DNA of 64,000 nt from Unio delphinus. Lineage: Eukaryota; Mollusca; Bivalvia; Unionida; Unionidae. The DNA is taken from assembly GCA_029339505.1 (NCBI GenBank), contig JAQISU010000069.1:8745501-8809500 (forward strand). Reading direction: 5' to 3'. Numbering within the stretch: position 1 is the stretch's first letter; the number at the start of each line of letters is the position of its first letter. The position numbers and the translations under genes were made by a program. This document shows positions 55,403 to 64,000 of this stretch, one piece after another. Below the pieces are notes generated by a model. That model did no database searches and was not told where the DNA came from. It saw nothing but the letters and a program-made list of their open reading frames with translations.

Positions 55403-55499
55403 AATCTACCTTGGCGCATCTAGGCCTATATTTAAGTCTTCGAAGCAGCTCAATACTGGGTCCCTTCTCGTGGCAATGAAAAAATGCAAAAATCTATAA

Positions 55500-57970
55500 A
55501 ACATTTATAACGAATACAATTTATATTTAAGTCTTCTAAGCAAGTCAATACTGGGTCCCTTCTCTGGGCAATGAAAAAATGTATAACGAATATAATTTTA
55601 AATGAGCACATGTTCATATACACCATTTAAGCGAGTCACATTGTTCGAATGAATATTATACTTTGTCAGCGTTTTGAAGTCATCGTTTTGCATAAATATT
55701 TTAAGTACCCTATGAAATACATATAAGCTGATATGCTTGTCTGTATTCCGACACACAAATCATGCTAAATCATGCTAATATCTCGCCGTAAGGATTTCTA
55801 TATCTGAAAGCTCAGGAAGAGTTAAAAAGAAAATAAAATGGAAGTAATAGACTACGAAGCATATGATAAAATATATGCAATAACCAATCATATATTCCCT
55901 AACGCTAGTAACGAAACAAACCTAATAGCAAATTTTGATGGTTGTAACGGCCCATCTCATGAGAGCTTCACTATGCCCGACATGTGATGCAATCATACTG
56001 TGATGAGCACCTGCTACGGTACTAGCCATTTTGCATATTTAATCTTGGACCACTCTTGTATTCACATGGGGGTGACCGGCCATAACTTTTAATGAGTGCT
56101 AAGCATTACAAATAAACTAATCATGCTCGAATGTCCATAAGCATCAAACTAATAATGAATTAACGAGTATGTCTTCAAAATATACATATTTTAATGTTGT
56201 ATGTTCATAGCCAGAATTCCTTTTAAGGAAACCAAACACGTGCTCTTAGACAACAGCTCAACACTATCACCAGACAAAATAAAGTATTTGCTGATCATGA
56301 CAAAAATTATTGTATTTACGAGTATTTTGATTTGGAATGGTTTTCAGCACTGGCATTTGTCTCTTATAAAAACTTATTTAGTAGTGGGGTGGAAAAATGT
56401 GTATTGTTTTTTTTTTTATAAAGGCCTTGACAATTGTTATGTATTATCAAACTCATGTTATTAATATCAGATTAATAATATGACATAATATTAGAAAGAT
56501 CATCATGTGGATATTTAACTTAAGAGTTAGCTATTGCCGTATAAACATACAAGTGCCTGTTGGAAAAGTAGTTTCAGTGTAAAGAACTCATCATTTGATT
56601 CCTTGTAATAATAACAGTCTATAAAAAAAGATAAAACCTTAAAAACGACTAGTTACCGATAATGTATTCCTCTATTAATCATTTACGCATCTTTCTTTGT
56701 GAAAACATCAAACGGAAGTAGATACAGGGGCACAAAACCCAACTACATGTGCACCAAACTTCCCTATACAATACCATCATTTATTGGAGTCCGTGAAAGT
56801 ATTAACTTGTAATGTGATGGATTGTATTTGAGGAGTGGTTAGACTGGAATTTTTTTTTAAATGTAGGAGACCTGAAAGAGACTTTGCTGCCTCTTTTCTG
56901 TTAGATGCTCATTTATATACTTTAATGCTGGTTTGATTTGATAAATGCCCATAGTGATGTCAAGCAGGTCATCAGCTGATATATTGGGGATTTAAATCAG
57001 ATTTCAAATGGATGCATACATAGTGATATGTAATTCAAGCTTATCCAGCACATTGTTCTCTTGAACCAGTATTTAATCCTTATTCCGTTGCAGGAATCCA
57101 TTCACTTTCAAACCAATAAAGGTAAAAATAGTCATCGTTGGATAAGGAAAAAGGAACATCAATATTAACAAATGACTTTATTATACTTTCCTCACTCACA
57201 TTTTGCAGTAGTGATATAAAAATGTTTCTTCAAATGTTTCTAAACTCGTTTGAAAAATCGCGGTGATTCATTAATAAAATAGTAGATTTTTAAATGGAAT
57301 TTGCAACATTAACATATGATTGTGATTTTCGTGGTCCTTTACATGGAACACAATGCCTATTTCATCGTGATGTCAATGGAATATTACGTTGAATTAGACC
57401 ATTCATATCTGACATAAAGTATAATTTGTTGTGTGTATTACATAAATGTGCAAGTATTAACCTTAGCAGTCATATTCATTATATAGTTATACACAAAGCC
57501 TCCGATTTCCATCACTTCTTGTAAGGATGGAGCCAGAAACTAATTTTATGAACTGAATCTAAAAGGAAACAACTCGTTGTTTTATGTAATAATTATCATA
57601 AATCTTGTTTTATTTCCTAAATATTGTTTCATCCAATTTGCCATGTTACATCCCAACTTGTTTAATTTCGGATTAGTGTTGTTCTGAATATATTAAATGC
57701 TACACAATTTCACGTTAAGTGTCTATGTATATATGTGTCTACCGCTACGTGCTTCTTTCACAAGATAATAAAGATACATAAACAATATATTAGATGTATT
57801 ATTATTGTGTTATGATGAATATTAGTAATATTAGTTTTAATTTGAGTAGTAATAATCATAGCTATGGTGCTTATATTGAAACAGGATGAGCGTTGAATAC
57901 AAGATTTTTATCTGCAATTGTTATTATATTCATTATTTTCTGCTATAATCAGTAATTGTATTCAGTTATT
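55500..57970. other. Non-coding, host-like DNA
   Basis: No gene recognised. A T10-rich stretch near 56407 and several short poly-A/T runs only. Confidence 0.45.
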
Positions 57971-57973
57971 TGG

Positions 57974-58411
57974 TTATAATTTAACGAATTCTTGAAAATA
58001 TGCCATTGTAATAAATTTACTTATTACATGATTTAACTCGTCTGGACCATAGTCTGCTTTAATTCTAGATAACAACACAGGTTTTGGTTTTGAACTCTTC
58101 TTCATTCCACTGACTATCATTCTAATTATTCGCACCCGGGGAATAATTTCATTAACCGCAGAACACCCTTGAAATTCTGTTATGTCGGGATCATCCACAA
58201 AAACGTAAAATGTCCCCATCTGTTAAATAATCACACCACGGAGTAGATAACTATCCTCGGTGAGTAATTCAATTGCGGATTTTTTACTAGTAACATACCA
58301 TGACTGTCCTAAACGCCATTTGTAATATTCTTGAAGATCATGATGAGTCTCCGGAAATTGAAAAAAATCATCATCGTATCCAATCATGTTATTGGAGTAA
58401 TCACTAATCAT
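57974..58411 (-). pseudogene. Unknown gene divergent from the zinc-cluster gene in copy 4
   Basis: Two frames in the same register separated by one TAA (58223-58225). The first starts MISDYSNNMIGYDDDFFQFP and has DLQEYYKWRLGQSWYVTS; the second has GTFYVFVDDPDITEFQG, IPRVRIIRMIVSGMKKSSK and DYGPDELNHVISKFITMAYF. About 145 codons, probably more originally. It occupies the place that the PolB N-terminus holds in element 1 but I see no similarity to it. The part of the frame right of 58411 is antisense to the zinc-cluster gene and is left out. Confidence 0.45.
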
Positions 58412-58485
58412 TATACTATACACTTTGTAACGTCTAATTGAATGTTGATTAACAATTATTAATAATGGTGAATCCAGCACTTGCA

Positions 58486-58788
58486 ATAAATAAATGATGT
58501 TGGTTGTTTTTAGGATCCACACAGCGATGTGGAAAAAATTTCTACGGGGAATTCTGTGGGGTACACAATTGTACTGCAAAACAAGGATGTCCCGAGGGGC
58601 CAGAACCCTGTCTTGGTTGTGGAAAGGGTGTACGGGGGAAATATCAAATTTGTATAGCGTGTGGATCCCCACAATACCGTTCAGCAATAGAATATCATCG
58701 ACGAAAAAATAGACCAATACCAACCCCATAAGAGTTTTTAACGAATCGGTTACAAAAACATACTCCTGATACGGTTGGATCATCATAA
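58486..58788 (+). pseudogene. Zinc-cluster protein of copy 4
   Basis: Cys/His pattern RCGKNFYGEFCGVH, PCLGCGKGVRGKYQICIACG, followed by a YHRRKNR basic stretch; same family as 18118. The expected ATG reads ATA (58486) and a Cys codon reads TGA (58495-58497). A stop after PIPTP (58729) cuts the last 19 codons, which copy 5 keeps open. At least three separate defects. Confidence 0.75.
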
Positions 58789-58820
58789 TCACAGTAAAAA
58801 AAGGGCCAGAGGGTGAATCA

Positions 58821-59211
58821 GACCCGAGGACACGATATCGTATCAGACTTGATAAGATCAGCGGGTTGAGTTTTTACTCATTTCGAAGCCTCCAGCAAGA
58901 TCGTGTTTTCAGACAAAAATGACTAAGTCTCTGTTTGGCAAATGGAGACTTTCTTTTTTTTTTTGGGTTAAAACATGAAAATTCGTAGGAAGGGTCTATT
59001 TGCCATTTTGACGGTTAAAAGTGATTTTTGTTTGAAACATGTCCGGCTAACCATCTCAGACAAAAATCACTAAGGCTCTGTTTGGCAATTGGAGACTTTA
59101 TTTTTTTTTTTTGGTTAAAAACGAGATTTCGTAGGAAGGCTCTATTTGCCGTTTTGACAGTTAAAATCGATTTTTGTTTTAAAAGTTGTCAGGCTCACCC
59201 TCTCTGCTGCT
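58821..59211 (+). repeat. Element terminus of copy 4 with ATPase 3' codons and duplicated unit
   Basis: Starts with codons for DPRTRYRIRLDKISG, equal to the end of the element 1 ATPase (DPRTRYRIGLDKIFG). Then come two tandem units of about 145 bp (58912 and 59060), each with CTCTGTTTGGCAA, GGAGACTTT, a T tract, CGTAGGAAGG and GTTTTGACRGTTAAAA. The end is TCACCCTCTCTGCTGCT. Apart from the ends the sequence is unlike the TIR of element 1, so copies 4/5 belong to a different subfamily. Confidence 0.75.
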
Positions 59212-59290
59212 GTATTAGTCTGGTTAGCCTGAAGACTAGACCTGTGAAAAAGATTGTGCTAATATTAGATAGATGGTTAATCAAGAAGGA
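59212..59290 (+). repeat. Dispersed repeat R5, second copy
   Basis: Matches 53663-53765. Confidence 0.6.
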
Positions 59291-60223
59291 ATAGTGGCAC
59301 AGTTTATTTCGTATACAGTATTTATACATTTTTTATGGCTGCATTAAAGAATTTTTCAGTTTTCGGCAGGATATTTTTCAGCGAGGGTCCGGAACCTGAA
59401 TTAAGGTGAAAATACTTATATAATATAAGATATTTCTTAAACAAAAGGCACAAATATAAAATATATTTGTAGAGTTTATAAACCTTCTTTAGTTTATTAA
59501 ATAAATGTTCATAGTCATTATGTCAATGTAAATTTGTTCTTTGTCATTTAACTCTTTTTTTTGTCATAAAATTGTAACTTCATTGCTGTGTATTTGAAAA
59601 AATCATACTATTATACATTCTTCGATTATACTTTAATCATATTTGTATCGTCAACTTCACTTAATGTCTCAAGTCCAGGTAATATTTTCTCGATTGTTAA
59701 GTAACTGTTTTTCTGTTTTCTGTTTACTAACAATGTCTGACAAATATCATGTCCGAGCAGTAGCTTCACCTTCCATGTAACCCTGCTAAGTATTGTAGAC
59801 GTACTCAACATTGTTTGACTCATACTTGATGAACAAACGATCCAATTTTAAGACAACGTTTCACAGTTTGTCAACTGCATGCTAACCACAATACTCCAAA
59901 TTTACTTTCAATGTTAAATAACAGCTTGTTGAACTATTAACCTAAGCGTCCTAAATATCTTCAGTATAATCTACTGACTATTTAGCTTTTGGGAATTTTA
60001 TGTGGATGTGTGTGCAATAGCAGTATGTGTTAACAGGACAATGAGCACGTTTCCATCCGTTCCACCTGTTTCCATAATAATAATAATACTTGTTTGCCAA
60101 TTCTGAGCTGTCCACGGAAATATCTTAAACACCATTATACAGTCACCACAACACGATAAAGAATGGTATTTATATTATGTTATCGACCTACAACGGCGAC
60201 TGTATTTGTTGCTGGTCTTAAAA
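59291..60223. other. Non-coding host-like DNA between copies 4 and 5
   Basis: No gene. Contains an R6 block (59745-59935) and the inverted 6440-6495 repeat (60135-60200). Confidence 0.5.
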
Positions 60224-60348
60224 AAAAAATTCATCATCGTACCCTATCATGTTATTGGAGTAATCACTAATCATTATACTATACACTTTGTAACGTCTAA
60301 TTGAATGTTGATTAACAATTAATAATAACGGTGAATCCAGCACTTGCA

Positions 60349-60613
60349 ATAAATAAATGCTGTTGGTTGTTTTTAGGATCCACACAGCGATGTGGAAACA
60401 ATTCCTACGGGGAATTCTGTGGGGTAAAACAATTGTCTTGGTTGTGGAAAGGGTGTACGGGGGAAATATCAAATTTGTATAGCTTGTGGATCCCCACAGT
60501 ACCGTTCCGCAATAGAATATCTTCGACGAAAAAATAGACCAATACCAACCCCTGAAGAGTTTTTAACAACTCGGTTACAAAAACATACTCCTGATACGGT
60601 TAAATCATCATAA
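60349..60613 (+). pseudogene. Zinc-cluster protein of copy 5
   Basis: ATA in place of the start ATG as in copy 4, Cys codon TGC intact (NKCCWLFLG), then a deletion of about 40 bases after EFCGV that removes the central Cys-rich loop and shifts the frame. The last codons (EFLTTRLQKHTPDT) are open here. Confidence 0.72.
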
Positions 60614-60646
60614 TCACAGTAAAAAAAAGGGCCAGAGGGTGAATCA

Positions 60647-61032
60647 GACCCGAGGACACGATATCGTATCAGACTTGATAAAATCAGCGGGTTGAGTTTT
60701 TACTCATTTCGAAGTCTCCAGCAAGATCGTGTTTTCAGACAAAAATGACTAAGTCTCTGTTTGGCAAATGGAGACTTTCTTTTCTTTTTGGTTAAAACAT
60801 GAAAATTCGTAGGAAGGGTCTTTTTGCCTTTTTGACGGTTAAAAGTGATTTTTTGTTTGAAACATGTCCGGCTCACCCTCTCAGACAAAAATCACTAAGG
60901 CTCTGTTTGGCAAATGGAGACTTTTTTTTTTGGGTTAAAACACGAGATTTCGTAGGAAGGCTCTATTTGCCGTTTTGACAGTTAAAATTGATTTTTGTTT
61001 TAAAAGTTGTCCGGCTCACCCTCTCTGCTGCT
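60647..61032 (+). repeat. Element terminus of copy 5
   Basis: ATPase end codons (DPRTRYRIRLDKI), then two units at about 60737 and 60883. The first unit ends GGCTCACCCTCTC before the second begins, so the terminus itself was included in the duplicated unit. Confidence 0.75.

Positions 61033-63738
<2,706 letters not shown>

Positions 63739-63771
<33 letters not shown>
63739..63771 (+). repeat. (GA)n microsatellite
   Basis: AGAGAG run of about 30 bp. Confidence 0.9.
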
Positions 63772-63774
<3 letters not shown>

Positions 63775-63967
63775 GAGTGAGAAATGATATAGAGATATAT
63801 ATTAGAAACTATATATATAAATTAGTTTACATTTTGTCCGAATCTCTGAGGGGTCATGTAATATTGACCAAAATGCTGACGTATTCCATCTCTGATAGGC
63901 TTGTGTCAAGTCTGATTTTCCTGACCTAGGTTACACGTCCTCACAGCTTGGTGACGTTGTTGTTTGG

Positions 63968-63971
<4 letters not shown>

Positions 63972-64000
<29 letters not shown>
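63972..64000 (+). repeat. (TA)n microsatellite at the window end
   Basis: Alternating TA to the last base; continues beyond the window. Confidence 0.85.

Larger units (their letters stand above)
57974..59211. mobile_element. Element end fragment, copy 4
   Basis: Unknown leftward gene, divergent zinc-cluster gene, then the end of the packaging ATPase gene and a terminus finishing ...CACCCTCTCTGCTGCT at 59211, where host repeat R5 begins. The middle of the element is missing between the zinc-cluster gene and the ATPase end. Confidence 0.78.
60224..61032. mobile_element. Element end fragment, copy 5 (near-identical to copy 4)
   Basis: Matches 58368-59211 closely, with the same zinc-cluster gene, the same junction to the ATPase end and the same two terminal units. 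Left edge at an A-rich run; right edge ...CACCCTCTCTGCTGCT at 61032, followed directly by repeat R6. Copies 4 and 5 share the internal deletion, so they come from one deleted ancestor or from a local duplication. Confidence 0.8.

Noticed and set aside
55094..55499. Frames with long Ser-Leu runs
   Set aside because: Translation of the (CT)n microsatellite; flanking residues show no domain.
58412..58792. Leftward frame opposite the zinc-cluster gene of copy 4
   Set aside because: Antisense to a recognisable Cys-rich protein; the upstream part of that open frame is not counted as coding.

Overview
The window looks like AT-rich nuclear DNA of an invertebrate, possibly a marine mollusc (an inference). 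It has long GA, CT, TA and AAT microsatellites, dispersed repeats, no host gene I can recognise, no bacterial gene layout and no tRNA or rRNA. Nearly all recognisable coding sequence belongs to endogenous DNA virus / transposon copies of the Polinton (Maverick) - adintovirus type. These encode a retroviral-type integrase, a family B DNA polymerase, an A32-like packaging ATPase, an adenain-like protease, capsid proteins and a parvovirus-VP1-type phospholipase A2.

Layout. 1-5.83 kb: two inverted, broken copies of a classical Polinton PolB gene with a coiled-coil gene between them. 5.83-12.24 kb: host-like non-coding DNA with two dispersed repeats. 12.25-28.76 kb: one nearly complete element (element 1) with 189-bp terminal inverted repeats that are identical base for base. 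Its left arm holds the ATPase (-), zinc-ribbon/PLA2 (+), integrase (+), a leftward PolB - SF1 helicase - HNH gene and a divergent zinc-cluster gene (+). A 2.4-kb non-coding island of tandem repeats follows. The right arm is a rightward capsid block: small helical proteins, a basic peptide, major capsid protein, pVI-like protein, protease, fibre-like protein, membrane protein and penton-like jelly-roll protein. 30.3-33.0 kb: an inverted, decayed left-arm fragment (2a). About 33.96-34.77 kb: a possible MULE-like transposase remnant. 37.4-45.9 kb: a decayed right arm in the same orientation as element 1 (2b). 47.9-49.4 kb: an integrase/helicase/zinc-cluster fragment (copy 3). 58.0-59.2 and 60.2-61.0 kb: two near-identical end fragments (copies 4 and 5), each a zinc-cluster gene joined to an element terminus. 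The rest is host-like DNA with microsatellites and repeats shared between distant places.

How the genes fit together. Integrase and TIRs give insertion; PolB-helicase-HNH would give self-replication; ATPase, protease, major capsid, penton-like, pVI-like, fibre-like and PLA2 proteins make a virion toolkit. Element 1 is not intact. The ATPase and PolB genes carry in-frame stops, PolB has a small frameshifting deletion, the PLA2 active-site His is Tyr, and the penton-like gene has an in-frame stop. Integrase, major capsid, pVI-like and protease frames are open. Comparing the copies fixes several start codons and gene boundaries. It also exposes a recurrent feature: small 3-nt-loop hairpins placed directly after stop codons.
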